NCBI RefSeq assembly: GCF_019468465.1
Contig: NZ_CP080519.1
Coordinates: 9,541,001-9,605,000 of the forward strand
Source of the DNA: Amycolatopsis sp. DSM 110486
GTDB taxonomy: Bacteria > Actinomycetota > Actinomycetes > Mycobacteriales > Pseudonocardiaceae
Length of the DNA stretch: 64,000 nucleotides
Reading direction: 5' to 3'
Every line of letters begins with the position of its first letter. Positions within the stretch are counted from its first letter, which is position 1. The position numbers and the translations under genes are program-made. Below the pieces are notes generated by a model that had not been told where the DNA came from, ran no database searches, and saw nothing but the letters and a program-made list of their open reading frames with translations. This document shows, piece by piece, positions 41,320-49,244 of the stretch.

Positions 41320-41363
41320 GCGCGTCCACTCTGGACTTTTTCGCCTGACGAGGGAGGCCGACC

Positions 41364-41723
41364 GTGAACAGCCGGCTGATCGCCGTCGCCATCGACTGCC
41401 GCAACGCCGAGGCACTGGCCGAGTTCTGGCGAGAGGCCCTGGACTACCCGGCCACCGAACGCTGGACCGACCACCACGGGCTGACCTACGTCGAGCTCAA
41501 AGCGCCCGGCCGGGCGTCGCTGCTGTTCCAGCCCGTGCCCGAGGGCAAGACCGTCAAGAACCGGCTGCACCTCGACGTCGCGCCCACCACCGCCGAGCAG
41601 CGCGACGAGGTCGAACGCCTCGTCACCCTCGGCGCGAAGATCCTCGACGACCCGGACGACGAGCACTGGATCGTCCTGGCCGACCCCGAGGGCAACGAGT
41701 TCTGTGTCCTGCCGCGGCGCTGA
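41364..41723 (+). CDS. VOC-family (glyoxalase-like) protein
   Basis: A 119-residue protein with the vicinal-oxygen-chelate pattern AVAIDCRNAEALAEFWREAL, then NRLHLDVAPTTAEQRDEVER and WIVLADPEGNEFCVL at the end. The DPEGNEFCV motif supplies the last metal ligand in catalytic members. Of the bleomycin-resistance/dioxygenase superfamily; substrate unknown. GTG 41364 behind GAGGGAGG. Confidence 0.85.
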   Translation: MNSRLIAVAIDCRNAEALAEFWREALDYPATERWTDHHGLTYVELKAPGRASLLFQPVPEGKTVKNRLHLDVAPTTAEQRDEVERLVTLGAKILDDPDDEHWIVLADPEGNEFCVLPRR

Positions 41724-41760
41724 CCTCGGCCGGTTCCGACGCGAGTACCGAGGAGGGTCC

Positions 41761-42216
41761 ATGCAGCGTGAACGACAGCCGGTCCTGGAAGCGACCGAGC
41801 GGAGGCAATCCGCCGAACCCCCGCAGCTCACCGAGGTGCACTACCGGTTGTGGGCCCGCTTCGCCGGCCCCGCGTGGCTGCGCCGCCTCCTCGGCGACCG
41901 CAACGGCCTTCGCCTCGACGCAGAAGGCCTGTACGTGCGCCTCGGCCCCTGGCTCGTCACGACGCCACTGGACAACCTCGCCGGCGCCCGGGTCACCGGG
42001 CCCTACCGCTCGTGGCGCGCGCTCGGCCCGCACCTGTCCCTCGCCGACCGCGGCCTCACCCTCGGCACGACGACCGAACGCGGCGTCTGCCTCGGCTTCC
42101 GCGGGCCGGTCCGCGGGCTCGACCCGTGGGGCCTGGTCCGCCACCCCGGCCTGACCGTGACGGTCGACGAGCCGGAGCTCGTCGCCGAGGTCGTCAACCG
42201 CGTCGCCGACCGCTGA
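41761..42216 (+). CDS. conserved hypothetical protein, possible PH-like barrel
   Basis: A 151-residue protein with several short beta strands (GLYVRLGPWLVTTPLDNLAG, LTLGTTTERGVCLGFRGPV, LTVTVDEPELVAEVVNRV). Homologous actinomycete proteins are uncharacterised; the strand pattern looks like a PH/SHOCT-type small barrel. ATG 41761 follows GAGGAGGGTCC. It lies 37 bases after the VOC gene and may be co-transcribed. Confidence 0.6.
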   Translation: MQRERQPVLEATERRQSAEPPQLTEVHYRLWARFAGPAWLRRLLGDRNGLRLDAEGLYVRLGPWLVTTPLDNLAGARVTGPYRSWRALGPHLSLADRGLTLGTTTERGVCLGFRGPVRGLDPWGLVRHPGLTVTVDEPELVAEVVNRVADR

Positions 42217-42327
42217 ACGGAGCGTCACCCGTGACCAAGGCCCAGGAAGTCTTCGACAGCACAGGCGCGCACCCCGAGGTCACGATCGCGCGGGTCAACA
42301 ACCACGGGAGTGACACTTCACCCGGAC

Positions 42328-42352
42328 GGTTGACCCCATTCGGAGTGGGTAC
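42328..42352 (+). promoter_or_regulatory. SigF/SigB-type promoter of the hemerythrin gene
   Basis: GGTT (42328-42331), 15-base spacer, GGGTAC (42347-42352), 31 bases before ATG 42384. Good match to GTTT-N14-16-GGGTA. Confidence 0.6.
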
Positions 42353-42383
42353 CCGGCGGGGCGATGACGCTGGGAGCACAGCC

Positions 42384-42884
42384 ATGAGCACCGATGACCT
42401 CGTCTCCGTCCTCGCCGAGGACCACCTGGGGTTGAGCAGGATCTGCACCGAGCTGGAAATCGACCACGGCAGCCCGGAGAACCGCCGGGAAGTGGCCGAT
42501 CACCTCATCGCCCAGCTCGTGCGGCACGAGGTGGCCGAGGAGCCGTACCTGCCGCCCGGCCCCGCCCTGCACGGCGCCGACGACCTGATGCGCCCGGTGG
42601 AAGGCCTGGGCCCGCAGGACGCACGCTTCGAGCGCCTGCCGGCGACCTTGCTTCACGCCGTGCGGCAACATCTGCGCGAAGCCGGGCCCGCGGTCACCAG
42701 GCCGCGCAACCGCTACCCGGCCGACCGGTTGCGGGAGCTCGGCCAGGACGTCCGCGAAGGCCGCCGGGCCGCGGACTCACTGCCCCACCCGGCGATCGCC
42801 GGCCGCACACCCCCGAACGCGCTGCTGCGAACGGGGCCGGGGTTCGTCGACCGCGTCCGGGCGACGCTGACCTCCGTCCACTGA
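42384..42884 (+). CDS. hemerythrin HHE-domain protein
   Basis: A 166-residue helical protein beginning MSTDDLVSVLAEDHLGLSRI with the metal-ligand pattern AEDH, RHEVAEEPYLPP (H..E pair), and a later LHAVRQHLRE. This fits an HHE cation-binding (hemerythrin-like) domain able to hold a di-iron site that senses or buffers oxygen or nitric oxide. The frame is open from GTG 42231 (MTKAQEVFDSTG...), but the SigF-type promoter at 42328 and GGGAG before ATG 42384 favour the later start. Confidence 0.8.
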   Translation: MSTDDLVSVLAEDHLGLSRICTELEIDHGSPENRREVADHLIAQLVRHEVAEEPYLPPGPALHGADDLMRPVEGLGPQDARFERLPATLLHAVRQHLREAGPAVTRPRNRYPADRLRELGQDVREGRRAADSLPHPAIAGRTPPNALLRTGPGFVDRVRATLTSVH

Positions 42885-42924
42885 GGACCGTTCGCCACCA
42901 GCTTCGAACCGGAGGAACCCGCGA

Positions 42925-43536
42925 ATGACCGCAGTGGAGGACGTGCTGGCCGAGTACGGCACCACCCACGCCGAGCGGGCCGGCATCAAGCTCGCCGACA
43001 AGCCGCAGCCGCTGTACCAGCTGCTCGTTCTCACCACGCTGATGTCGGCGCGCATCGGCTCCGACATCGCCGTGGCCGCGGCGAAGGAGCTGTGGCAGGC
43101 GGGCTGGCGGACCCCGAAGGCCATGCGGGACTCCGAATGGACCGACCGCGTCCACGCGCTGGGGCGCGGCCGTTACGTGCGCTACGACGAGAGCACCGCC
43201 CGCTACCTCGTGGACAGCGCGGAGTTCCTGCACGAGCGCTACCAGGACGACCTGCGCAAGCTCGCCGACGCCGCCGGCCGCTCGCCGGAACGGCTGGAGA
43301 AGCTGCTCACGGAGTTCCCCCGCATCGGTCCGACCGGCGCGCAGATCTTCTGCCAGGAGGTCCAGGCCGTGTGGCCGTGGGTGCGCCCGTACTTCGACAA
43401 ACGGGCGCTGGCCGGCGCGAAGAAGGCCGGGCTGCCGGCCGATCCCGAGAAGCTCGCGGGCCTCGTGGCCGGCGACGACGTGGCCCGGCTCGCCGCCGCC
43501 CTCGTGCAGGTGAACATCCACGCGAAGAAGGACTGA
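42925..43536 (+). CDS. endonuclease-III-like HhH-GPD protein lacking catalytic Lys and Fe-S cluster
   Basis: A 203-residue protein of the Nth superfamily: YQLLVLTTLMSARIGSDIAV matches the first helices and LLTEFPRIGPTGAQIF the helix-hairpin-helix. Compared with classic Nth (LPGVGRKTA), the catalytic Lys is Thr/Gly, and the C-terminal four-Cys 4Fe-4S loop is absent; one Asp in PYFDKRAL may replace the catalytic Asp. It is therefore a degenerate or specialised member. It sits in the stress island and ends at a strong terminator. Confidence 0.75.
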   Translation: MTAVEDVLAEYGTTHAERAGIKLADKPQPLYQLLVLTTLMSARIGSDIAVAAAKELWQAGWRTPKAMRDSEWTDRVHALGRGRYVRYDESTARYLVDSAEFLHERYQDDLRKLADAAGRSPERLEKLLTEFPRIGPTGAQIFCQEVQAVWPWVRPYFDKRALAGAKKAGLPADPEKLAGLVAGDDVARLAAALVQVNIHAKKD

Positions 43537-43577
43537 GAACCGACGCTGCCGGGTCTCGCGCCCGGCAGCGTCGGTTC
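43537..43577. terminator. bidirectional terminator
   Basis: A perfect 17-base stem (GAACCGACGCTGCCGGG / CCCGGCAGCGTCGGTTC) with a 7-base loop between convergent genes. Confidence 0.85.
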
Positions 43578-43593
43578 GATCACGGGTCCACCG

Positions 43594-44001
43594 TCACGGG
43601 TCCACAGTGGAGTCGGCGACCGCGGTGTGGGCCAGTGCCGCGACCGTCTCCTCGAGGCCGCGCTGGATCTCGTCGCCAGAGCCCTCGCGGACGCTGCTCA
43701 GGGTCACCTCCACGCGGCTGGCCGCGGGTCCGGCCTCGTCGATCGAGAGGGTGCCGTGGTAGTCGTCCGGGCCTTCGGCGCCCCAGGACAGGGTGCGGGT
43801 GCCTTCGTCCACTTCGAGCCAGGCGTCACCCTCGACGTGCCGGCCGTGGACCTCGGCCTCGACGTGGACGGTGTCGCCGCCTTCAGGACGCGCCGCTTGC
43901 ATCTGCGAGAAGTAGTGCGGCAGGTTGCGCGGCTCGCGCAGGTAGGCGAACAGCTCATCGGCGGGCAGTTCCACGGTGGCGCTGTGCCGGTAGTCGGTCA
44001 T
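43594..44001 (-). CDS. SRPBCC-family protein
   Basis: A 135-residue START/SRPBCC-fold protein: YRHSATVELPADELFAYLRE, NLPHYFSQMQAARPEG, and GDEIQRGLEETVAALAHTAV. These bind small hydrophobic ligands; paralogues are common in actinomycete stress regulons. ATG 44001 has CCAGGAGG upstream and a SigF-type promoter 24 bases before the start. Confidence 0.85.
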   Translation of the reverse strand: MTDYRHSATVELPADELFAYLREPRNLPHYFSQMQAARPEGGDTVHVEAEVHGRHVEGDAWLEVDEGTRTLSWGAEGPDDYHGTLSIDEAGPAASRVEVTLSSVREGSGDEIQRGLEETVAALAHTAVADSTVDP

Positions 44002-44024
44002 GGGAACACCTCCTGGCCCGCCGG

Positions 44025-44049
44025 GTACCCGCGGGCCGCCGCGCCAACC
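44025..44049 (-). promoter_or_regulatory. SigF/SigB-type promoter of the SRPBCC gene
   Basis: On the minus strand GGTT (44049-44046), 15-base spacer, GGGTAC (44030-44025). Same layout as the hemerythrin promoter. Confidence 0.6.
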
Positions 44050-44148
44050 ACCGCCTGGCGGCTCCGCCGGCCGCTCGCGTTGCGGGACCACCACGTACTT
44101 CGGGTCCTGGTACGGCTGCGGCGCTCGAAGCGAAGCGCGCCCGCTGAA

Positions 44149-44174
44149 GGTTGAGCCGACGCGAGAGCGGGAAC
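44149..44174 (+). promoter_or_regulatory. possible SigF/SigB-type promoter before the holin-like gene
   Basis: GGTT (44149-44152), 16-base spacer, GGGAAC (44169-44174), 56 bases before GTG 44231. The -10 differs from GGGTAC at one base. Confidence 0.35.
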
Positions 44175-44230
44175 CCGGGGACCACCCGGCGGCCCGTGCC
44201 GGAGGGCGACGCGACGATGGAGGTGCTGTG

Positions 44231-44644
44231 GTGACCGAAGAGGTGCAGCCGATTCCGCCGAAGGAACGCTCGTTCGGCGAGCTCGTCTCCGACCTCACCG
44301 ACCAGGTGAAGCGGCTGGTGCGCGACGAGGTCCGGCTCGGGGTCCTGGAGCTGAAGCAGAAGAGCACGCGGATGGGCGTGGGCGCCGGGTTGTTCGGCGC
44401 CGCCGGGCTCGTCGCGCTGTTCGGCGCGGGGGCGCTGGTGGCCGCCGCGATCATGGCGCTCGCGCTCGTGCTGCCCGGATGGGCGGCGGCGCTGGTCGTC
44501 GCGGGCGCGTTGTTCGTCGTCGCCGGGATCTCGGCGCTCGTCGGGCGCACGCAGATCAAGAACGCGACGCCGCCCGTGCCGCAGGAAGCCATCGAGGGCG
44601 TCCGCAAGGACGTCGAGGTCGTCAAGCAGGAGGTGCGCTCGTGA
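44231..44644 (+). CDS. phage-holin-family (DUF1469) membrane protein
   Basis: A 137-residue protein: an N-terminal amphipathic segment (SFGELVSDLTDQVKRLVRDE), then two membrane helices (GLFGAAGLVALFGAGALVAA and AAALVVAGALFVVAGISALV) and a charged tail. This is the usual Phage_holin_3_6/DUF1469 form that accompanies DUF3618 in actinomycetes; no lytic role is known. GTGA overlap with the next gene. Confidence 0.85.
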   Translation: MTEEVQPIPPKERSFGELVSDLTDQVKRLVRDEVRLGVLELKQKSTRMGVGAGLFGAAGLVALFGAGALVAAAIMALALVLPGWAAALVVAGALFVVAGISALVGRTQIKNATPPVPQEAIEGVRKDVEVVKQEVRS

Positions 44645-44952
44645 ACCGCGAGTTCCCGGAGACCCCGGACGACGTCCGCATCGACCGCGACGCCACGCGC
44701 GCCGAGCTCGCGCAGACGCTGGAAACCCTCGAGCAGAAGCTCGATGTGCGCCCGAAGATCAAGCAGGGCATCGACGACCGGCTCGACCAGGCCGAGGCCA
44801 AGGTCGGCACGGTCGTCGGCGAACCGACGGCCGCGAAGTTCCGCCAGGGCGCCGAAACCGTGCGCGCCAACCCGGTCCCGGTCTTCGCGAGCCTACTCGG
44901 CCTGATCGTCGTGCTGCGGCTCATCCTGCGCCGGCGCTCGCACGAAGATTGA
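44641..44952 (+). CDS. DUF3618 membrane protein
   Basis: A 103-residue protein with the DUF3618 signature RDATRAELAQTLETLEQKLD followed by a helical region and one C-terminal membrane helix (VPVFASLLGLIVVLRLILRR). Translationally coupled to the holin-like gene; the pair probably forms a membrane-bound stress complex, of unknown mechanism. Confidence 0.85.
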   Translation: MNREFPETPDDVRIDRDATRAELAQTLETLEQKLDVRPKIKQGIDDRLDQAEAKVGTVVGEPTAAKFRQGAETVRANPVPVFASLLGLIVVLRLILRRRSHED

Positions 44953-45001
44953 GTGGCGCCAAGGATGTTTGCCCGCCGCGGCCCCGCGGTACCCGGGCGG
45001 C

Positions 45002-46792
45002 ATGACCACAACCGTTGCGGACTACGTGTTGCAGAGGCTGCGCGAATGGGACGTCGAGCAGGTGTTCGGCTATCCCGGGGACGGGATCAACGGCCTCGTC
45101 ACCGCGTTCGGCGCCGCGGGGAACGACCCGCGGTTCGTGCAGGCGCGGCACGAGGAAATGGCGGCGTTCGAGGCCGTCGGGTACGCGAAGTTCAGCGGAC
45201 GCGTCGGCGTGTGCGCGGCGACGTCCGGGCCCGGCGCGATCCACCTGCTCAACGGCCTCTACGACGCCAAACTCGACCACGTGCCCGTGGTGGCGATCGT
45301 CGGCCAGACCGCGCGCAGCGCGATGGGCGGCAGCTACCAGCAGGAAGTCGACCTGCAGGCGCTGTTCAAGGACGTCGCGAGCGAGTACCTCGTCGAGGTC
45401 AACGTGCCCGAGCAGCTGCCCAACGCGCTCGACCGCGCCATCCGCACCGCGCTCGCGCAGCGCGCCCCCACGGCCCTGATCATCCCGGCGGACGTGCAGG
45501 AGCTGCCGTACTCGCCGCCCGGGCACGAGATCAAGCACGTGCCCTCCAGCCCGCCCGGCCACCCGCGCGCGAAGGTCGTGCCGCCGGACGAGGAGCTGAC
45601 GCGGGCGGCCGAGGTCCTCAACTCCGGTGAGATGGTCGCGATCCTGCTCGGCCAGGGCGCGCGCAACGCCGTGACCGAGGTCCGCGAGGTCGCCGAGCTG
45701 ACGGGCGCGGGTGTGGCCAAAGCGTTGCTGGGCAAGGACGTGCTGCCCGACGATCTGCCGTACGTGACCGGCGCGATCGGCCTGCTGGGCACGCGCCCGA
45801 GCTACGAGCTCATGCACGACTGCGACACTCTGCTGATCATCGGCTCCGGCTTCCCGTACAGCCAGTTCCTGCCACCGTTCGGGCAGGCGCGCGCGGTGCA
45901 GATCGACCTCGACGCGCGGTACCTGGGCCTGCGCTACCCCACCGAGGTCACCCTCCTCGGCGACGCCAAGTCCACTTTGGAAGGGCTCCTCCCGTTGCTG
46001 GAGCGCAAGACCGACCGCGTGTGGCGTGAGCGGATCGAGAAGAACGTGACCGAGTGGACGGACACCGTCACGCGGCAGGCCATGCTGGCGGCGGACCCGA
46101 TCAACCCGATGCGGATCGTCCAGGAGCTGTCCGAGCGGATCCCCGAGGACGCCATCGTCACCGCCGACTCCGGCTCGACGGCCAACTGGTACGCCCGCAA
46201 CCTGCGCATCCGCGGGCGGATCCGCGCTTCGCTGTCGGGGACGCTCGCGACGATGGGCCCGGGGGTGCCGTACGCGATCGGCGCCAAGTTCGCGCATCCC
46301 GACCGCCCGGTGGTCGCACTCGTGGGCGACGGGGCCATGCAGATGAACGGCATGGCCGAGCTGCTCACCCTCGCGCGCTACCGCGAGCTGTGGCCCGACC
46401 AGCGGTGCGTGATCTGCGTCTTCCACAACGGCGACCTCAACCAGGTCACGTGGGAGCTGCGCGCGATGGGTGGCGCGCCGAAGTTCGAGCCGTCGCAGTC
46501 GCTGCCCGAAGTGTCCTATGCGGACTTCGCCCGCGGCATCGGGCTGGGCGGCATCGCGGTCGACGACCCCGAGCGGCTCGGCGACGCCTGGACCACGGCG
46601 CTCAACGCCGACGTCCCGACCGTCCTCGACGTGCGGTGCGACCCCGAGGTGCCGCCGATCCCGCCGCACGCGACTTTCGAGCAGATCAAATCCATGACCG
46701 AATCGGTGCTCAAGGGCGATCCCCACGCGTGGCACCTGGTCGCCCAGGGCCTCAAGACCAAGGTCCAGGAGCTCCTGCCGACGCGCACCTGA
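45002..46792 (+). CDS. thiamine-pyrophosphate enzyme, PoxB-like pyruvate oxidase/decarboxylase
   Basis: A 596-residue ThDP enzyme with the three usual domains: Pyr domain (VFGYPGDGINGLVTAF, catalytic Glu in ARHEEMAAFEAV), central domain, and PP domain with GDGAMQMNGMAELLTLARYR and the VFHN end of the metal motif. It is closest in form to pyruvate:quinone oxidase and related stress-induced enzymes that make acetate from pyruvate. The C-terminus lacks an evident membrane-binding helix. GTTT at 44967 and GGTAC at 44988 could be a SigF-type promoter for a nearly leaderless transcript. Confidence 0.85.
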   Translation: MTTTVADYVLQRLREWDVEQVFGYPGDGINGLVTAFGAAGNDPRFVQARHEEMAAFEAVGYAKFSGRVGVCAATSGPGAIHLLNGLYDAKLDHVPVVAIVGQTARSAMGGSYQQEVDLQALFKDVASEYLVEVNVPEQLPNALDRAIRTALAQRAPTALIIPADVQELPYSPPGHEIKHVPSSPPGHPRAKVVPPDEELTRAAEVLNSGEMVAILLGQGARNAVTEVREVAELTGAGVAKALLGKDVLPDDLPYVTGAIGLLGTRPSYELMHDCDTLLIIGSGFPYSQFLPPFGQARAVQIDLDARYLGLRYPTEVTLLGDAKSTLEGLLPLLERKTDRVWRERIEKNVTEWTDTVTRQAMLAADPINPMRIVQELSERIPEDAIVTADSGSTANWYARNLRIRGRIRASLSGTLATMGPGVPYAIGAKFAHPDRPVVALVGDGAMQMNGMAELLTLARYRELWPDQRCVICVFHNGDLNQVTWELRAMGGAPKFEPSQSLPEVSYADFARGIGLGGIAVDDPERLGDAWTTALNADVPTVLDVRCDPEVPPIPPHATFEQIKSMTESVLKGDPHAWHLVAQGLKTKVQELLPTRT

Positions 46793-46818
46793 TCCCGCGC
46801 ACCAGAAAGGAGTCCCTT

Positions 46819-47913
46819 GTGGACACGCACGACCTGCGTCCCCTGACGACAGCGACCGGACCGTTCGCCTCGGTCCACTTCGACCAGTCACATGACACGG
46901 AAGACGCGGCCAAGCAGCTTCGCTTGCGACTCAGGGAGATCAACGCGGCCCTGTCCGAGCAGGACGCCGACCCGGCGACGGTCGCCGCGATCGTCGAGGC
47001 GATCGAAGCCGCTCCCCCGCCTGTCGGGCCGGCCGGGCGGAGCCTGATCGCCGCGCACGGCGAGATCGTGGCCGACCGGCGGCTCGCCGCGCCACCTGCC
47101 GCGCAGGAGGCGCGGTACTCGGACCTGCCGTACTTCCTGCCGGTGGTGACGCACGCCGAGGACGCGCCCGAGCACGTGGTGGTGCTCGTCGATCGCCACG
47201 GCGCGGACGTCGAGGTGCACCACCCCGACGGCACCGTGCGCGCGGAAACCGTGCAGGGCCCCGAGGACGACGTGCACAAGGTCCGCGGCGGCGGCCCGGC
47301 GCACCGGAACCTGCAGCACCGCACCGAGGAAGCCGTGCGGCACAACCTCGAGGGCGTCGCCGCGGCCGTGGCCAAGACGGTCGAACGGACCGGCGCCCGC
47401 CTGGTCGTGCTGGCCGGCGAGGTGCAGGCCCGCGCCGAGCTGCTCGGCCTGCTGCCGGAGCCCGTTCGCGCGATCGCCGAGGAGACCGACGTCGGGGGCC
47501 GCGCCGCCGGCGCCGACCGCGCCGAGCTGGACGAACACGTCCACGAGCTGCTGGCCGGCCGCCACCTCGGCGAGCTCGACGACCTCGCCGAACGCTTCCG
47601 CGCCGAGGTCGGGCGCGGTTCGGGCCTCGCCGTCAGCGGCCTCGAGGCCGTCACGGCGGCGCTGTCCGAGGCCAACGTCGCCACCCTGCTCGTCGGCGAC
47701 CCCGGCGACGCCGAGGTGCTGACCGGCCGCGAACCCACCCAGGTCGGCGTCGCCGCGCCCCGGCTGGCGGCGCTCGGCGCTCCCGAACCCGCACCCCACC
47801 GCGCCGACGAGGCCCTCCCCTACGCCGCCGTGGCCGTCGGCGCGGACGTGGTGGTGATGGACGAGCGCCTCGACCTGCCCGGCGGGTTCGCCGCCCTGCT
47901 GCGCCACCCGTGA
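46819..47913 (+). CDS. baeRF2/VLRF1-type eRF1-like protein (Rv2629-like)
   Basis: A 364-residue protein of the bacterial archaeo-eukaryotic release-factor family. Signature pieces: FASVHFDQSHDTEDAAKQLR, LPYFLPVVTHAEDAPEHVVV, VHKVRGGGPAHRNLQHRTEE and, at the end, YAAVAVGADVVVMDERL. The mycobacterial relative Rv2629 belongs to the dormancy regulon. It may act on ribosomes under stress; the catalytic GGQ of true release factors is replaced by a GGG stretch in KVRGGGPAH. Follows the PoxB-like gene by 26 bases, with AAAGGAG before GTG 46819. Confidence 0.85.
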   Translation: MDTHDLRPLTTATGPFASVHFDQSHDTEDAAKQLRLRLREINAALSEQDADPATVAAIVEAIEAAPPPVGPAGRSLIAAHGEIVADRRLAAPPAAQEARYSDLPYFLPVVTHAEDAPEHVVVLVDRHGADVEVHHPDGTVRAETVQGPEDDVHKVRGGGPAHRNLQHRTEEAVRHNLEGVAAAVAKTVERTGARLVVLAGEVQARAELLGLLPEPVRAIAEETDVGGRAAGADRAELDEHVHELLAGRHLGELDDLAERFRAEVGRGSGLAVSGLEAVTAALSEANVATLLVGDPGDAEVLTGREPTQVGVAAPRLAALGAPEPAPHRADEALPYAAVAVGADVVVMDERLDLPGGFAALLRHP

Positions 47914-47932
47914 CCCCGTGACCCTCTGACCC

Positions 47933-47976
47933 CCGGGCGGTGCGGGCAGGCGGCGGGGTGTGCCCGCACCGCCCGG
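47933..47976 (+). terminator. terminator hairpin after the VLRF1 gene
   Basis: A perfect 16-base stem (CCGGGCGGTGCGGGCA / TGCCCGCACCGCCCGG) with a 12-base loop, 20 bases after the stop. Confidence 0.8.
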
Positions 47977-48023
47977 ACACCACGGCGGTGCCAGACATTC
48001 CCCGCCAGACATCGCACTGCAGA

Positions 48024-48057
48024 AGGGCCGGCCGGACACGCCGTTCCGGCCGGCCCT
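48024..48057 (-). terminator. terminator hairpin after the malic enzyme gene
   Basis: A perfect 13-base stem (AGGGCCGGCCGGA / TCCGGCCGGCCCT) with an 8-base loop, 10 bases beyond the minus-strand stop codon. Confidence 0.75.
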
Positions 48058-48067
48058 CTGCGCTGCC

Positions 48068-49189
48068 TCAATCCTCCTTCGCAGCCCCCATCACCGCGCC
48101 CGCGACGGCTTCCACCACGCCGTCGTCGAAGACGGTCGGCACGATGCGCTGCGGGGTGAGGTCGTCGGCGACGACGTCGGCGAGGGCGCGGGCCGCGGCG
48201 AGGAGCATGCGGCTCGTGACGCGGGGCGCGCCGGAGTCCAGCAGGCCGCGGAAGACGCCCGGGAAAGCGAGCACGTTGTTGATCTGGTTCGGGTAGTCGC
48301 TGCGGCCCGTGGCGACGATCTCCGCGTGCTTGCCCGCGATGTCCGGGTCGATCTCGGGGTCCGGGTTGGCCAGTGCGAACACGATCGCGCGGTCGGCCAT
48401 CGCGGCGACGTCGTCTTCGCCGAGCAGGCCGCCGGCGCTGACGCCGATGAAGACGTCGGCGCCGGAGAGCGCGTCGTGCAGGCTGCCCTCGACGGCACCG
48501 TCGCGGTTGGTGTTCTCCGCGAGCCAGCGCTTCTCGCCGACGAGGTCGCGGTCGGGGTGCAGCACGCCTTGGCTGTCGCAGACGGCGATCCGCTCGTACC
48601 CGGCCTCGCGCAGCAGCCGCGCCGTGGCGCTGCCCGCCGCGCCCGCGCCGGAGATCACCACGGAAGTGCCGGCGGGCTCGCGCTCGGTCAGCTTCATCGC
48701 GTTGTGCAGCGCGGCGAGCACGACGACCGCGGTGCCGTGCTGGTCGTCGTGGAAGACGGGGATGTCGAGCTCGTCGTGCAGGCGGCGCTCGACGGTGAAG
48801 CACCTCGGCGCGGCGATGTCCTCGAGGTTGATCGCGCCGAACGAGGTCGCGAGGTCCTTCACCGTCCGCACCAGGTCGTCCGGATCCCGGCTGACCGGGC
48901 AGATCGGCCACGCGTCGACGTCGGCGAACCGCTTCAGCAACGCCGCCTTGCCCTCCATCACGGGCAGCGCGGCGGCCGGGCCGCGGTCGCCAAGGCCGAG
49001 CAGCGCCGAACCGTCGGACACGATCGCGACCGAGTTGGCCTTCACCGTCTCGCGCATCAGCGCGGACGGGTCGTCGGCCACCCGCTCGGCCACCTCGGCG
49101 ACCCCGGGCGTGTACTCCTTGGCCAAGTCCTCGGGTCCCTCGAGTCGGACCCGGACCGAGATCTCCACTTTTCCACGGCTACGGCTCAT
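48068..49189 (-). CDS. NAD(P)-dependent malic enzyme
   Basis: A 373-residue prokaryotic short malic enzyme (malate to pyruvate plus CO2). Motifs: YTPGVAEV with the catalytic Tyr, NSVAIVSDGSALLGLGDRGP, metal ligands in PVFHDDQHGTAVV, and the NAD(P) site VVISGAGAAGSATARLL. The length matches the small malic enzymes without the phosphotransacetylase-like domain. An exact SigF-type promoter lies 10 bases before ATG 49189. Near the PoxB-like gene, it points to redirected pyruvate metabolism under stress. Confidence 0.9.
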   Translation of the reverse strand: MSRSRGKVEISVRVRLEGPEDLAKEYTPGVAEVAERVADDPSALMRETVKANSVAIVSDGSALLGLGDRGPAAALPVMEGKAALLKRFADVDAWPICPVSRDPDDLVRTVKDLATSFGAINLEDIAAPRCFTVERRLHDELDIPVFHDDQHGTAVVVLAALHNAMKLTEREPAGTSVVISGAGAAGSATARLLREAGYERIAVCDSQGVLHPDRDLVGEKRWLAENTNRDGAVEGSLHDALSGADVFIGVSAGGLLGEDDVAAMADRAIVFALANPDPEIDPDIAGKHAEIVATGRSDYPNQINNVLAFPGVFRGLLDSGAPRVTSRMLLAAARALADVVADDLTPQRIVPTVFDDGVVEAVAGAVMGAAKED

Positions 49190-49199
49190 GTCCCGCCGG

Positions 49200-49225
49200 A
49201 TACCCCGGGCGGACACCGGGAAATC
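49200..49225 (-). promoter_or_regulatory. SigF/SigB-type promoter of the malic enzyme gene
   Basis: On the minus strand GATTT (49225-49221), 15-base spacer, GGGTAT (49205-49200). The short distance to the start codon implies a very short leader. Confidence 0.6.
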
Positions 49226-49244
49226 AGCCGGTTTTTCACCGGCG

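Noticed and set aside
42231..42383. Independent small gene or N-terminal extension of the hemerythrin protein
   Set aside because: The frame is open from GTG 42231, but a SigF-type promoter lies within it and the hemerythrin domain begins at ATG 42384 with its own ribosome binding site.
44921..46891. Minus-strand open frame opposite the PoxB-like gene
   Set aside because: No recognisable domain; codon positions follow the plus-strand ThDP enzyme.
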